This document shows positions 27,059 through 38,335 of a DNA stretch of 64,000 nucleotides, piece after piece. The stretch comes from an uncultured Aurantimonas sp. (GTDB lineage Bacteria > Pseudomonadota > Alphaproteobacteria > Rhizobiales > Rhizobiaceae), in contig CANKZU010000005.1 of the NCBI GenBank assembly GCA_947488615.1, positions 62,001 to 126,000 of the forward strand. Reading direction: 5' to 3'. Position 1 is the first letter of the stretch, and each line of letters starts with the position of its first letter. Made by a program: the position numbers and the translations under genes. The notes under the pieces were generated by a model, which was given only the letters and a program-made list of their open reading frames with translations, was not told where the DNA came from and did not search any database.

Positions 27059-27915
27059 ATGGCCCAATTCCAATCCCTGAAAGACGCGGTCGCCGACAAT
27101 CTCAACGCCGGCGACAGCGCCGCCTTCGAGGGCTTCACCCATCTGATCCCGCACGCCGCCGCGCATGAGGTCATCCGTCAGGGCATCGGCGACCTGACGC
27201 TGATCCGAATGACGCCGGACCTGATCTACGACCAGATGATCGGCCGCGGCCTCGTCAGGAAGCTGGTCTTCTCCTATGCCGGCAATCCCGGCGTCGGCCT
27301 CCTGCGCCGCCTGCGCGACGCGATCGAGAACGGCGTGCCGCGTCCGCTGGAGATCGAGGAACACTCCCACGCGGCGATGGCGAATGCCTATGAGGCAGGG
27401 GCGTCAGGCCTGCCCTGCGCCATCTTCCGAGGCTACAAGGGCGCCGGCCTCAAACAGGTCAACCCGAACATCCGTTCGGTCACCTGCCCGTTCAGCGGCG
27501 AGGAACTCGCCGCCGTCCCGGCGCTGCGGCCGGACGTCGCCTTCATCCACGCCCAGAAGGCCGACCGGCAGGGCAATATCCTCATCGAAGGCATCGTCGG
27601 GGTCCAGAAGGAAGCAGTGCTGGCGGCCAAGCGCGCGGTCGTCACCGTCGAGGAGGTAGTGGAATCCTTCGATGACTTCCACCCGAACCTGACAATCCTG
27701 CCGCACTGGACCGTCACGGCGATCGCCGTGGTCCCCGGTGGCGCGCATCCCTCCTACGCGCGCGGCTATTATGACCGCGACAACGCCGCCTATGTGGAAT
27801 GGGACACCATCGCCGCCGACAGGGGCCGGTTCGATGCCTGGATCGAGACCAATGTCATGAATGCCTCACCGGAGGATTTCGCGTCCCGCGTCGAGAGCCT
27901 GAGAGGGATGATGTG

Positions 27916-27916
<1 letters not shown>
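27059..27916 (+). CDS. pcaI: 3-oxoadipate CoA-transferase subunit A
   Basis: A 285-aa family I CoA-transferase alpha subunit. The long form (about 285 aa) with AFEGFTHLIPHAAAHEVIRQ and PDVAFIHAQKADRQGNILIEG matches the PcaI/CatI type rather than the short acetoacetate-type ScoA. It activates 3-oxoadipate with CoA from succinyl-CoA. It is 39 bp from pcaG and overlaps pcaJ by one base. Confidence 0.9.
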
Positions 27917-29876
<1,960 letters not shown>

Positions 29877-29889
29877 GGGCCGCTGCCCT

Positions 29890-30282
29890 TCAAGCCTCCC
29901 AATCTTCCAGTTGGAGGCCCTCGACTCGTTCGAACTCGCGCCGGTTGTGCGTGATGAGCGTCAACGATCGCGCCATCGCCTGACCCGCTATGAGTACGTC
30001 ATAGGGGCCGATCGGCAATCCCACGCCTGCGAGCTTCGCTCGAATCCTAGCGGCCTGCCGCGCGTCCTCCCGATCGAGTTCGAGGACCTGGAACCGCAAT
30101 TCATCCAGTCGCGCCAGATTTTCGGCAATCCGGACGCTCTTGTATGCACCGTAATAGAGTTCGTGCGCGACGACGACGGAGATGGCGTAGCGATCAGGCT
30201 GATGTCGCTTGAGCCTGCGACGAACGTCGGCATTCCCCTTCAAAACGGCGATGACCGCGTTGGTATCGAGCAGGAATTTCAT
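29890..30282 (-). CDS. vapC: VapC-family PIN-domain toxin
   Basis: A 130-aa PIN nuclease. D6 (FLLDTNAVI), E41 (VVAHELYYGA), D95 (PYDVLIAGQA) and the THNRREF segment at 111-117 are the active-site positions, the last with N113 where an acidic residue or N is normal. VapC toxins of this subgroup cleave tRNA or rRNA sites. The gene overlaps vapB by four bases (ATGA) and converges on pobA. Confidence 0.93.
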   Translation of the reverse strand: MKFLLDTNAVIAVLKGNADVRRRLKRHQPDRYAISVVVAHELYYGAYKSVRIAENLARLDELRFQVLELDREDARQAARIRAKLAGVGLPIGPYDVLIAGQAMARSLTLITHNRREFERVEGLQLEDWEA

Positions 30283-30521
30283 TCGAAGACGCTGAAATCG
30301 CGTTCTTGTTCCTCTGTCGGGCGCTCCTTCGCCGCGCTCTCGAAATCACTGTCCACGGGGCCGATCAGATCGTCGAGCCACTTCCAGTCCTGCTCCAAAG
30401 GCTCCAGAATGACGGCGCTGCCGTGCCGCCGGATACGCACGGTCTCGCCGGCGAACCGAAACTCCTTGGGAAGCCGGACCGCCTGTGAACGACCCGACCA
30501 GAAGACTTTCGCCGTGCTCAT
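30279..30521 (-). CDS. vapB: VapB-family antitoxin (AbrB/MazE-like)
   Basis: An 80-aa antitoxin with an AbrB/MazE-like swapped-hairpin N-terminus (MSTAKVFWSGRSQAVRLPKEF) and an acidic C-terminal tail that would bind the toxin. AGGAGAT lies seven bases before the ATG at 30521. Upstream is an AT-rich stretch with TATAT elements and a GATATATC palindrome at 30552-30559 that may hold the promoter/operator. Confidence 0.92.
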   Translation of the reverse strand: MSTAKVFWSGRSQAVRLPKEFRFAGETVRIRRHGSAVILEPLEQDWKWLDDLIGPVDSDFESAAKERPTEEQERDFSVFE

Positions 30522-30790
30522 TCGAAATCTCCTAATGGCATATAGCAAAAAGATATATCGATTGAGCGGTGGCGACAAGCGCCACGACGTCATGGCGGGG
30601 GATTTTGGGCCGACGGTCTCGATAAGAGAAGAGGCGGCCGCTGAGAGCACGCCATCTTGCCGCGCGAGACCTCACATGACGAAAGACAGCCTCTTTTTAG
30701 CTCAGAAGGCGCAAAATTTCGCCTCGCCTTGCCGGCGGCTCACGGCTTATGCAGAGTGACCGCAAGCTTGACCTCAACGAGGACGACGAC

Positions 30791-32308
30791 ATGGCCGAGC
30801 GCCCTTTCATCCGCGACGACGACCGTTCCGACGATGGGATAAGCGCGCGCGCGCCTTTGCGTCCGCAGCGCATGGGCGAACTCGCCAGCCTGCCGGTGTT
30901 CTTCGACCTCGGGGCTAAGCGGGTGGTCATGGCCGGCGGCGGGCCGGGCGCGGCCTGGAAGGCGGAACTGCTGGCCTCGGCCGGGGCGCAGGTCGACCTC
31001 TATGCGCCGGCCGACGAACTCGACGCGGAGATGGCCGAGCTTCTGGCCGTGCCGCCGGTTTCGGGCCGCATCCTCCATCATGACCGGCCGTGGTCGGCCG
31101 ACATCTTCGCCGGCGCGGCGATCGCCGTCGGCGATGTGGAGAGCGAAGCCGAGGCGCAGGCCTTTTATTGCGCGGCCAAGGCCGCGGGCGTTCCGGTCAA
31201 TGTCGTCGACAAGCCGGCCTTCTGCGACTTCCGCTTCGGCTCGATCGTCAACCGCTCGCCGGTGGTCATCGGCATTTCCACCGACGGCGCCGCGCCGATC
31301 CTCGGCCAGGCGATCCGCCGGCGCATCGAGACCCTGCTGCCGCCGGCCCTCGCCGGCTGGGCGGCGCTCGCATCGAAAGTCCGCGCCGAGGTGGTCGACC
31401 GCCTCGCGCCGGGCCCGCTGCGCCGCGCCTTCTGGGAGCGCTTCTCCGACCGCGCCTTTACGACACGCGCGCCGGACGCCAACGCCGAGAGCGACGCGCA
31501 ACGATTCGTCGCCGACCTCGCCCGTTCGCCAGAGGCCGGCGGCCGGGTCACCCTGGTCGGCGCCGGGCCGGGCGAAGCCGAACTTCTGACGCTGAAGGCC
31601 GTGCGCGCCCTGCAGGCGGCCGACGTCATCCTGTTCGACGACCTCGTGTCCGACGAGATTCTGGAACTGGCCCGCCGCGAGGCCAAACGGATGCTGGTCG
31701 GCAAGCGCGCCGCCCGCGACAGCTGCCGCCAGGAAGACATCAACCGGATGATGGTGCAGTTCGCCAAGGCCGGCAAACACGTCGTGCGGCTGAAATCCGG
31801 CGATGTCTCGGTGTTCGGCCGGGCCGGGGAGGAACTCGACGAACTGCATCGCGAGAACATCCCGGTCGCGATCGTGCCGGGCATCACCGCCGCCTCGGCG
31901 TTGGCGGCCACGTTCGGCGTCTCGCTGACCCACCGCGACAGCGCCCAACAGGTGCGCTTCGTCACCGGACACTCCAAGCAGGGCGACCTGCCGGAGGATC
32001 TCGACTGGCGGGCGCTGGCCGACGACCACGCCACCACGATCTTCTACATGGGCGGCCGGATGGCGCCGAAGATCGCCGCGCGGCTGATCGCCAACGGTCT
32101 GCCGGAAACAACGCCGGTGGCGGTCGCGGCGAATCTCTCCCGCGACGATGAAACCAAGGCCGCCGGCACGCTCGCCAGCCTCGGCGCGATCGTTGCCGAG
32201 ATCGGCGTCGACCGGCCGATCCTCATCGGCGTCGGCCGGGTGTTTGCCGAGCACGCGCGCGCCGCCGCGACAGAGTTCACGCAGGCGGCCGATGCGATGT
32301 CCGGCTGA
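30791..32308 (+). CDS. cysG: Siroheme synthase (multifunctional CysG)
   Basis: A 505-aa fusion. About residues 30-235 form the precorrin-2 dehydrogenase/ferrochelatase part (VFFDLGAKRVVMAGGGPGAA), and from about 250 a uroporphyrinogen-III methyltransferase (VTLVGAGPGEAELLTLKA, DDLVSDEIL, RLKSGDVSVFGRAGEE, VPGITAASA). It makes siroheme for sulfite or nitrite reductase. The ATG at 30791 follows GAGGA by seven bases; an ATG 42 bases upstream is possible. The acidic N-terminal extension of about 25 residues is unusual for CysG. No sulfite or nitrite reductase gene is adjacent. Confidence 0.93.
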   Translation: MAERPFIRDDDRSDDGISARAPLRPQRMGELASLPVFFDLGAKRVVMAGGGPGAAWKAELLASAGAQVDLYAPADELDAEMAELLAVPPVSGRILHHDRPWSADIFAGAAIAVGDVESEAEAQAFYCAAKAAGVPVNVVDKPAFCDFRFGSIVNRSPVVIGISTDGAAPILGQAIRRRIETLLPPALAGWAALASKVRAEVVDRLAPGPLRRAFWERFSDRAFTTRAPDANAESDAQRFVADLARSPEAGGRVTLVGAGPGEAELLTLKAVRALQAADVILFDDLVSDEILELARREAKRMLVGKRAARDSCRQEDINRMMVQFAKAGKHVVRLKSGDVSVFGRAGEELDELHRENIPVAIVPGITAASALAATFGVSLTHRDSAQQVRFVTGHSKQGDLPEDLDWRALADDHATTIFYMGGRMAPKIAARLIANGLPETTPVAVAANLSRDDETKAAGTLASLGAIVAEIGVDRPILIGVGRVFAEHARAAATEFTQAADAMSG

Positions 32309-32329
32309 CCGGTCTCGATCGTTCCCGGC

Positions 32330-32803
32330 TCACACACCCGGATCGATCTGGACCGTCGAGCGATCGAGGACTTCGCGCAGCGCGAAGGACGAGTTGATCC
32401 GTACGACATACGGAAATGCCGACAGATAGGTCTTGTGGATGCGCTCGTAATCCTCGAGATCGCGGGCCGCGATCCGCAGGAGATAGTCGTATTCGCCCGA
32501 CATGAGGAAGCAGACGATCACGTTCGGACAGCGCTTCGCCGCCGCCTCGAATTCCGCCAATTGGCGTTCGCTCTGGCCGGACAACCCGATATGCACGACG
32601 ACGGTGATCGGATGACCGAGCGCGCGGTTCGACAGGCGCGCGTGATAGCCCCGGATCGCGCCGGATTGCTCCAACCGGTCGAGCCGGCGCGAGCAGGCCG
32701 ACGGCGACAGACCGACCCGCTCCGCGAGGGTGTTGTTGGTCAGCCGCCCTTCGCGCTCCAAAGCCCGCATGATGGCAAGGTCGAATCGATCCAGCAGCTC
32801 CAT
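32330..32803 (-). CDS. Lrp/AsnC-family transcriptional regulator
   Basis: A 157-aa Lrp-type regulator: an N-terminal winged helix (ALEREGRLTNNTLAERVGLS, SACSRRLDRLEQSGAIRGY) and a C-terminal RAM ligand-sensing domain (ITVVVHIGL, CFLMSGEYDYLLRI). It is divergent from ald with 136 bp between starts, the usual arrangement for an amino-acid-responsive regulator of alanine dehydrogenase. It converges on cysG. Confidence 0.92.
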   Translation of the reverse strand: MELLDRFDLAIMRALEREGRLTNNTLAERVGLSPSACSRRLDRLEQSGAIRGYHARLSNRALGHPITVVVHIGLSGQSERQLAEFEAAAKRCPNVIVCFLMSGEYDYLLRIAARDLEDYERIHKTYLSAFPYVVRINSSFALREVLDRSTVQIDPGV

Positions 32804-32814
32804 GCGCGGAATTC

Positions 32815-32860
32815 TTGCGCATAATGGGAACTCGGCGCAAGATCATTGTGCAGAACAATG
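32815..32860. promoter_or_regulatory. Inverted repeats in the lrp-ald intergenic region
   Basis: Two inverted repeats lie between the divergent genes: TTGCGC (32815-32820) with GCGCAA (32835-32840), 20 bp centre to centre, and CATTGT-N5-ACAATG (32844-32860). Lrp-family octamers wrap several such sites, so these are likely targets of the adjacent regulator at the lrp and ald promoters. Confidence 0.55.
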
Positions 32861-32939
32861 CCAAGCCGGCCGATTTCGAAAGGACATTGCGGAGAAATCG
32901 CGGCTGAATGGCCGGATCGCACCTTGAGGAGGACCATCC

Positions 32940-34055
32940 ATGCGCGTCGGCTGCCCAAAAGAGATCAAGAACCACGAATACCGCGTCGGCCTGACGCCGT
33001 CGGCCGCCCGCGAATATGTCGCCCAAGGCCACGAGGTGCTCATCGAAACGGGAGCGGGAGCGGGCATCGACGCCAGCGACGCCGACTATGTGGCGGCGGG
33101 CGCGACGATCGCCGCCGATGCGGCCGCAGTCTTCAAGGCCACCGACATGGTGGTGAAGGTCAAGGAACCGCAGCCGAACGAGTGGGCGCAGCTGCGCGAG
33201 GGCCAGATCCTCTACACCTATCTCCACCTCGCGCCGGACCCGAAACAGACCGAGGGCCTCATTGCCTCCGGCGTCACCGCGATCGCCTACGAGACCGTCA
33301 CCGACGGGCGCGGCGGCCTGCCGCTGCTGGCGCCGATGTCGGAGGTGGCGGGCCGCCTGTCGATCCAGGCCGCCGCCCGCGCGCTGGAAAAGGCCCATGG
33401 CGGGCGCGGCGTGCTGCTTGGCGGCGTGCCCGGCGTCGCCCCTGGCAAGATCGTCATCATCGGCGGCGGCGTCGTCGGCAAGGAAGCCGCCAAGATGGCG
33501 ATCGGCCTCGGCGCCGACGTGACCATCCTCGACCGTTCGATCGCGCGCCTGCGCGACCTGGACGACCTCTTCGCCGGCCGCGTCCATACCCGCTATTCGA
33601 CCAAGACCGCCATCGAGGAAGAGGTGTTCGCGGCCGACGCGGTGATCGGCGCGGTACTGATTCCGGGCGCGTCCGCGCCGAAGCTCGTCACCCGTGAAAT
33701 GCTGGCCGGCATGAAGAAGGGCGCCGTCCTCGTCGACGTCGCCATCGACCAGGGCGGCTGCTTCGAGACGTCGCACGCGACGACACACGCCGAACCGACA
33801 TTCGAGATCGACGGCATCGTGCATTATTGCGTCGCCAACATGCCGGGCGCCGTTCCGATCACGTCGGCCCACGCGCTCAACAACGCCACCCTGCCTTTCG
33901 GCCTCGCCCTCGCCGACCGCAAGCTGGAGGCGCTGCTCGCCGACCCGCATCTGATGCATGGGCTCAACGTCCATCGCGGCCAGATCACCAATCGGGCCGT
34001 CGCCGAATCGCTGGGGCGCGAGATGATCGACGCGAGAGAGGCGCTGGCCGGCTAA
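32940..34055 (+). CDS. ald: Alanine dehydrogenase
   Basis: A 371-aa NAD-dependent enzyme that interconverts L-alanine with pyruvate and ammonia. [20 protein letters not shown] opens the N-terminal domain, [12 protein letters not shown] and YLHLAPD contain substrate-binding lysine and histidine, and [20 protein letters not shown] is the NAD fold. GAGGA precedes the ATG. It is divergently transcribed from an Lrp-type regulator that probably induces it with alanine. Confidence 0.96.
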   Translation: MRVGCPKEIKNHEYRVGLTPSAAREYVAQGHEVLIETGAGAGIDASDADYVAAGATIAADAAAVFKATDMVVKVKEPQPNEWAQLREGQILYTYLHLAPDPKQTEGLIASGVTAIAYETVTDGRGGLPLLAPMSEVAGRLSIQAAARALEKAHGGRGVLLGGVPGVAPGKIVIIGGGVVGKEAAKMAIGLGADVTILDRSIARLRDLDDLFAGRVHTRYSTKTAIEEEVFAADAVIGAVLIPGASAPKLVTREMLAGMKKGAVLVDVAIDQGGCFETSHATTHAEPTFEIDGIVHYCVANMPGAVPITSAHALNNATLPFGLALADRKLEALLADPHLMHGLNVHRGQITNRAVAESLGREMIDAREALAG

Positions 34056-34070
34056 CGCTGGCGGGGACCG

Positions 34071-34958
34071 TCAGGCGGCGGGCTTCGACGCCGTCATCCG
34101 CCGCTGACGCTCGCGCAGCGCCGCGGCTTTTTTCTCGGTCAGACGGTCGATGCAGTGCGGACAGGACACGCCCTCCTCGAAGGCCGGCGATTGACGCTCC
34201 TTCGGCGATAATGGCGCGCCGCAGCCGAAGCAGGCGGCCCAGTCGCCCGCTTCCAGCCCGTGCCCGACCGCCACGCGCCCATCGAAGACGTAGCAGTCGC
34301 CCCGCCAGCGGCTGTCGGCTTCCGGCACCTCCTCGAGATATTTCAGGATGCCGCCCTTGAGGTGGAAGACGCTCTCGAACCCCTTCGACAGCATGTAGGC
34401 CGACGCCTTTTCGCAGCGGATGCCGCCCGTGCAGAACATCGCGACCTTGCGATGGGCTTTCGGGTCGAGGCTGGCCGCGACGAAATCCTTGAATTCGGTG
34501 AAATTGTCGATGCCAGGGTCGATCGCCCCCTCGAAGCCGCCGACCTTGGTCTCGTAGCGGTTGCGGGTGTCGACGACGAGCACCTCCGGGTCGGCGATCA
34601 GCGCGTTCCAGTCCGGCGCTTCGACATAGGTGCCGACTTGCGACGACGGATCGGCCTCGGGGGCGCGCATGGTGATGATCTCGGGCCGGATGCGGATCTT
34701 CAGCCGCGCGAAGGGCCAGGCATCGGCTTCGGAGAATTTGACCTCGCCGCGCCGGATGCCGCAGCGGCGGTCGAGTTCGTCGATGATCGCGGCGATCGCG
34801 TCCTTCCGCCCGGCGATGGTGCCGTTGAGGCCCTCGGGCGCGATCAGGATCGTGCCGCGTGCCCCGCATTCGGCGCAGAAGGCGGCGAGCGTCGCCTTGA
34901 GCGACGGCAGATCATCGAGCGGGACGAACCGGTAGAAGGCGGCGACGGTGAACGGCAT
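34071..34958 (-). CDS. trhO: tRNA uridine(34) hydroxylase, rhodanese family (TrhO/YceA)
   Basis: A 295-aa protein with an N-terminal acylphosphatase-like region (LIAPEGLNGTIAG) and a central rhodanese domain with the catalytic cysteine in AMFCTGGIRCEKASAYM. The C-terminal zinc-like CFGCGAPLS...CPHC region is also typical. TrhO performs oxygen-dependent 5-hydroxylation of wobble uridine in some tRNAs. It converges on ald, with 15 bp between the stops. Confidence 0.93.
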   Translation of the reverse strand: MPFTVAAFYRFVPLDDLPSLKATLAAFCAECGARGTILIAPEGLNGTIAGRKDAIAAIIDELDRRCGIRRGEVKFSEADAWPFARLKIRIRPEIITMRAPEADPSSQVGTYVEAPDWNALIADPEVLVVDTRNRYETKVGGFEGAIDPGIDNFTEFKDFVAASLDPKAHRKVAMFCTGGIRCEKASAYMLSKGFESVFHLKGGILKYLEEVPEADSRWRGDCYVFDGRVAVGHGLEAGDWAACFGCGAPLSPKERQSPAFEEGVSCPHCIDRLTEKKAAALRERQRRMTASKPAA

Positions 34959-35087
34959 GCCGCCTCATAGCGCCACAGGTCGCGCCTGACAAATGCGCGG
35001 TCGCCTCAGCGTTCCCCCAGCAGCGTCGGCCTGTGTCCGGGCGATCGGCGAATTTTCTCCCGCGTTGCGGTGACGGCCGACGGGAAG

Positions 35088-36527
35088 ATGATAAGAGAGG
35101 GAAACGAATCCCGCCACCTGCTTGCAGCCCTTCGGAGTTCCATCGTGCTCGACCGTGTCATCGGCGTCGTGCTGATCGTCACCGCCTTTGCCGTTCTCCT
35201 GCGGGAATGGACCGGCGATGCGACGGCGTCGATGGTCGGCTCGGCCGGGATCGTGGCATTTATCGCCCTTGCCGCGCCCCGCGCGCGCCCGTCGCGGCAG
35301 GCTTTCGTCGCGGCCGGAGTCGGCCTTGTCACGGCCGCCGTCATTTTCCGGTCCGACTGGCAAGACATCGCGCTTCGCGGACTCGCCCAAGGGTCGTTCA
35401 TCGCGGCGTTCTTCCTCGCTCTCGCCTCGCTGCGCAATCCGGCCTCGACCTCGCCGGCGATCGCGCGCTGCGGACAGTATCTGGCCACGCAGCCGCCGGG
35501 CAAACGCTACCTGGCCCTGACGATCGGCGGCCACTTGTTCGCGCTCGTCCTCAATTACGGCGCGATCTCGCTGCTGGGCGGCCTGACCGAAAGCATCGCG
35601 AATCGGGAGAGCAACGCGGAGATTCGCGAGATCCGCAACCGACGCATGCTTTTGGCTATTCAACGCGGCTTCGTCGCCACACTGGCCTGGTCGCCGCTCG
35701 CCTTCGCCATGGCGATCACCACCTCGATCATCCCCGGCTCCTCCTGGAGCGGCGCGGCGGGCTTCGCCATTCTCAACGCATTCCTGGTGACCTTCGTCGG
35801 CTGGGCGCTGGATTCGCTCTACAAGCCAAAGCTCTCGCAGCCGCGCCCGGCACGCTCGAAGCCGATCGGCAGCTGGCGCGATCTGAAACCGCTGCTGGCG
35901 CTGTTGCTGCTCTTGTTTGCCGGTGTCGCGGCGCTGGAGCTTCTGACTGGCCTGCGGATGATCGCGGTGGTCATGCTGCTGGTTCCGACGTTGGCCGTCG
36001 GCTGGCTGTTCGTCCAGACGCGGGGGCCGAAGGGCACCGCGCGGCGCTGGCTCACCCATCTGCGGACCTTTACGATCGCCGAGGTGCCATCCTACCGGTC
36101 GGAGCTCGTCCTCCTGGTCATGGCCGGATTCATCGGCACGGTCGGCAGCGCGCTGCTGCAGCCATTGATGGAAAGCCAACCGGCCGGCCTTGCGGCGCTT
36201 CCGGGCCCGCTCGTCCTGGTCGCATTGGTCTGGATCATTCCGCTGCTCGGCCAGATCGGCATGAACCCGCTCCTGTCGGTTTCGCTGCTTGCCCCGTTGC
36301 TTCCGTCCGCCGAAACCCTGGGGGTCTCGCCGAACGCCATCATCGTCGCGCTGACCGCCGGCTGGGCGCTGACCGGCGCGTCATCGCCCTTCACCGCGAC
36401 GACGATGCTGATCGGCCGGCTCGGCCACACCAGCGCGCATCGCGTCGGGCTGGTCTGGAACCGGGGCTTCAACCTCGCCGCCGGACTGGCGTTGTCGCTG
36501 TCCGTTCTGGTTGCCGCGATGCTGTGA
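35088..36527 (+). CDS. Polytopic membrane protein, function unknown
   Basis: A 479-aa protein with about ten to twelve hydrophobic segments and a basic loop in the middle (residues KPKLSQPRPARSKPIGSWRD). Near the C-terminus, GQIGMNPLLSVSLLAPLLP and WALTGASSPFTATTMLIGRL resemble the hairpin regions of ion-transporter-superfamily carriers, which suggests a transporter. No family was recognised with confidence. The start is uncertain: a GTG at 35070 would add six residues, and neither site has a clear ribosome-binding sequence. It is a single gene divergent from trhO. Confidence 0.7.
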   Translation: MIREGNESRHLLAALRSSIVLDRVIGVVLIVTAFAVLLREWTGDATASMVGSAGIVAFIALAAPRARPSRQAFVAAGVGLVTAAVIFRSDWQDIALRGLAQGSFIAAFFLALASLRNPASTSPAIARCGQYLATQPPGKRYLALTIGGHLFALVLNYGAISLLGGLTESIANRESNAEIREIRNRRMLLAIQRGFVATLAWSPLAFAMAITTSIIPGSSWSGAAGFAILNAFLVTFVGWALDSLYKPKLSQPRPARSKPIGSWRDLKPLLALLLLLFAGVAALELLTGLRMIAVVMLLVPTLAVGWLFVQTRGPKGTARRWLTHLRTFTIAEVPSYRSELVLLVMAGFIGTVGSALLQPLMESQPAGLAALPGPLVLVALVWIIPLLGQIGMNPLLSVSLLAPLLPSAETLGVSPNAIIVALTAGWALTGASSPFTATTMLIGRLGHTSAHRVGLVWNRGFNLAAGLALSLSVLVAAML

Positions 36528-36752
36528 TAACGCCGGCCACCGGTTCTCCGAAGACGTCCGCGCGAGCGCTCACCGCGAATTCATTTGCCTTTAATGTTTG
36601 CGCTCGTCGATGACAGCGAATCGATTCGGCGCGGTTTTGTTCGAATGATGTTCTTGTTTTATTCTCAAAATCGTGCTTACCTAGCGACATTCTTGGTTAG
36701 GGCTGCCGCGTCCCTGTGGTGGGAACAGGCCGCCGGTTCGAGGGGTGACGCC
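36528..36752. other. AT-rich gap upstream of yifB
   Basis: No gene was found in this 225-bp gap. The part from about 36590 to 36695 is much richer in A and T than its surroundings (TTTTGTTCGAATGATG, TTGTTTTATTCTCAAAAT) and probably holds the promoter of the downstream ATPase gene. No clear -35/-10 pair could be fixed. Confidence 0.4.
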
Positions 36753-38285
36753 ATGGTGTCGCGCGTCAAGACCGTCGCGTTTCAGGGAATCGAGGCCGTC
36801 CCCGTCGACGTGCAGGTCATGGTCGCCCCGGGCAAGGTCGGCATCCAGATCGTCGGCCTGCCCGACAAGGCCGTCGCCGAAAGTCGGGAACGCGTCCAGG
36901 CGGCGCTGCACGCCTCGGGCCTGTCGATGCCGCCCAAGAAGGTCACCGTCAACCTCGCGCCCGCCGATCTGCCCAAGGAGGGCAGCCATTACGACCTGCC
37001 GATCGCGCTCGGACTGATGGCGGCGCTCGGCGCGATCCCCTCCGACATGCTCGCGGGCTACGTTGTCTTGGGCGAACTCTCGCTCGACGGCATGCTGACC
37101 GCGGTGGCCGGGACGCTACCGGCGGCGATCGGCGCCAACGCCATCGGTCTCGGGCTGATCTGCCCGGCCGATTGCGGCGCGGAGGCGGCCTGGGCCAGCG
37201 GCGACATGGACATCATTGCCGCCCGCAGCCTGATCCAGATCGCCAACCATTTTCGCGGCACGCAGATCGTCGCGCGGCCGGAACCGGCGGTTCGGGCAGC
37301 CCCGGCGAACCTGCCGGATCTCTCCGAGATCAAGGGCCAGATCGTCGCCAAGCGCGCGCTGGAAATCGCCGCCGCCGGCGGACACAATCTCCTGATGGTC
37401 GGACCACCCGGCTCCGGCAAGTCGATGCTGGCCCAGCGGCTGCCCTCGATCCTGCCGGCGCTGACCGCCAAGGAGCTCCTCGAGGTCTCGATGATCGCCT
37501 CGATCGCCGGAGAACTCTCCGGGGGCAAGCTCTCCGACCGGCGCCCGTTCCGCGCGCCGCATCATTCCGCCTCCATGGCCGCGATGGTCGGCGGAGGCTT
37601 GCGCGCCCGGCCCGGCGAGGTCTCGCTCGCCCATCGCGGCGTCCTCTTCCTCGACGAGTTTCCGGAATTCTCGCCGGTGGTGCTCGATTCTTTGCGCCAG
37701 CCGCTCGAGGCGGGCGAGAGCGTCATCGCGCGAGCCAACCATCGCGTGACCTATCCGGCCAAGATGCAGTTGGTGGCGGCGATGAACCCCTGTCGCTGCG
37801 GCATGGCGGGCGAACCTGGCCGCTCCTGCGCGCGCGGGGCCCGCTGCGCGGCCGATTATCAGGCGCGGATTTCCGGCCCGCTGATGGACCGTATCGACCT
37901 GCGCGTCGACGTGCCGGCGGTCACCGCCGCCGACATGATCCGGCCGCAGCCGGCCGAAACCTCCGACACCGTCAAGGCGCGGGTGGCGGCGGCCCGCGCG
38001 CTCCAGATCGAGCGCTACGAGGCCGCGGGCCTGTCCGGGACGACGATCAACGCCCATTGCTCGGCCGCCCTCATCGAGACGATCGCCGAGCCCGACGCCG
38101 AGGGCTTGAAGCTTCTGCGGGACGCCGCCGAGCAAATGAAGTTCTCGGCCCGCGCCTATCACCGCATCCTGAAAGTCGCGCGCACCCTCGCCGATCTCGA
38201 CCAGGACGAAACCGTCAGGCGTATTCATCTCGCCGAGGCGATTTCCTACCGCGTCGCCGGCGAGCGGCTGGCGGCGGCGGCATGA
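36753..38285 (+). CDS. comM: YifB/ComM family Mg-chelatase-like AAA+ ATPase
   Basis: A 510-aa protein with an N-terminal Lon-like domain (VQVMVAPGKVGIQIVGLPDKAV) and a Mg-chelatase type AAA+ core: Walker A GPPGSGKSM, Walker B GVLFLDEFPEF, and the cysteine-containing NPCRCGMAG...CARGARC insertion. In transformable bacteria the homologue ComM is a hexameric branch-migration helicase for recombining incoming DNA. GAGGGG is seven bases before the ATG at 36753. Confidence 0.92.
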   Translation: MVSRVKTVAFQGIEAVPVDVQVMVAPGKVGIQIVGLPDKAVAESRERVQAALHASGLSMPPKKVTVNLAPADLPKEGSHYDLPIALGLMAALGAIPSDMLAGYVVLGELSLDGMLTAVAGTLPAAIGANAIGLGLICPADCGAEAAWASGDMDIIAARSLIQIANHFRGTQIVARPEPAVRAAPANLPDLSEIKGQIVAKRALEIAAAGGHNLLMVGPPGSGKSMLAQRLPSILPALTAKELLEVSMIASIAGELSGGKLSDRRPFRAPHHSASMAAMVGGGLRARPGEVSLAHRGVLFLDEFPEFSPVVLDSLRQPLEAGESVIARANHRVTYPAKMQLVAAMNPCRCGMAGEPGRSCARGARCAADYQARISGPLMDRIDLRVDVPAVTAADMIRPQPAETSDTVKARVAAARALQIERYEAAGLSGTTINAHCSAALIETIAEPDAEGLKLLRDAAEQMKFSARAYHRILKVARTLADLDQDETVRRIHLAEAISYRVAGERLAAAA

Positions 38286-38335
38286 GCGCGGAGCGCCATC
38301 GCCGACAGCCGCCGACGCCATTGTCTGGTCGCGCG

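Noticed and set aside
30740..32254. A 504-codon minus-strand frame antisense to cysG
   Set aside because: cysG motifs are complete on the plus strand; the frame is a GC-rich shadow.
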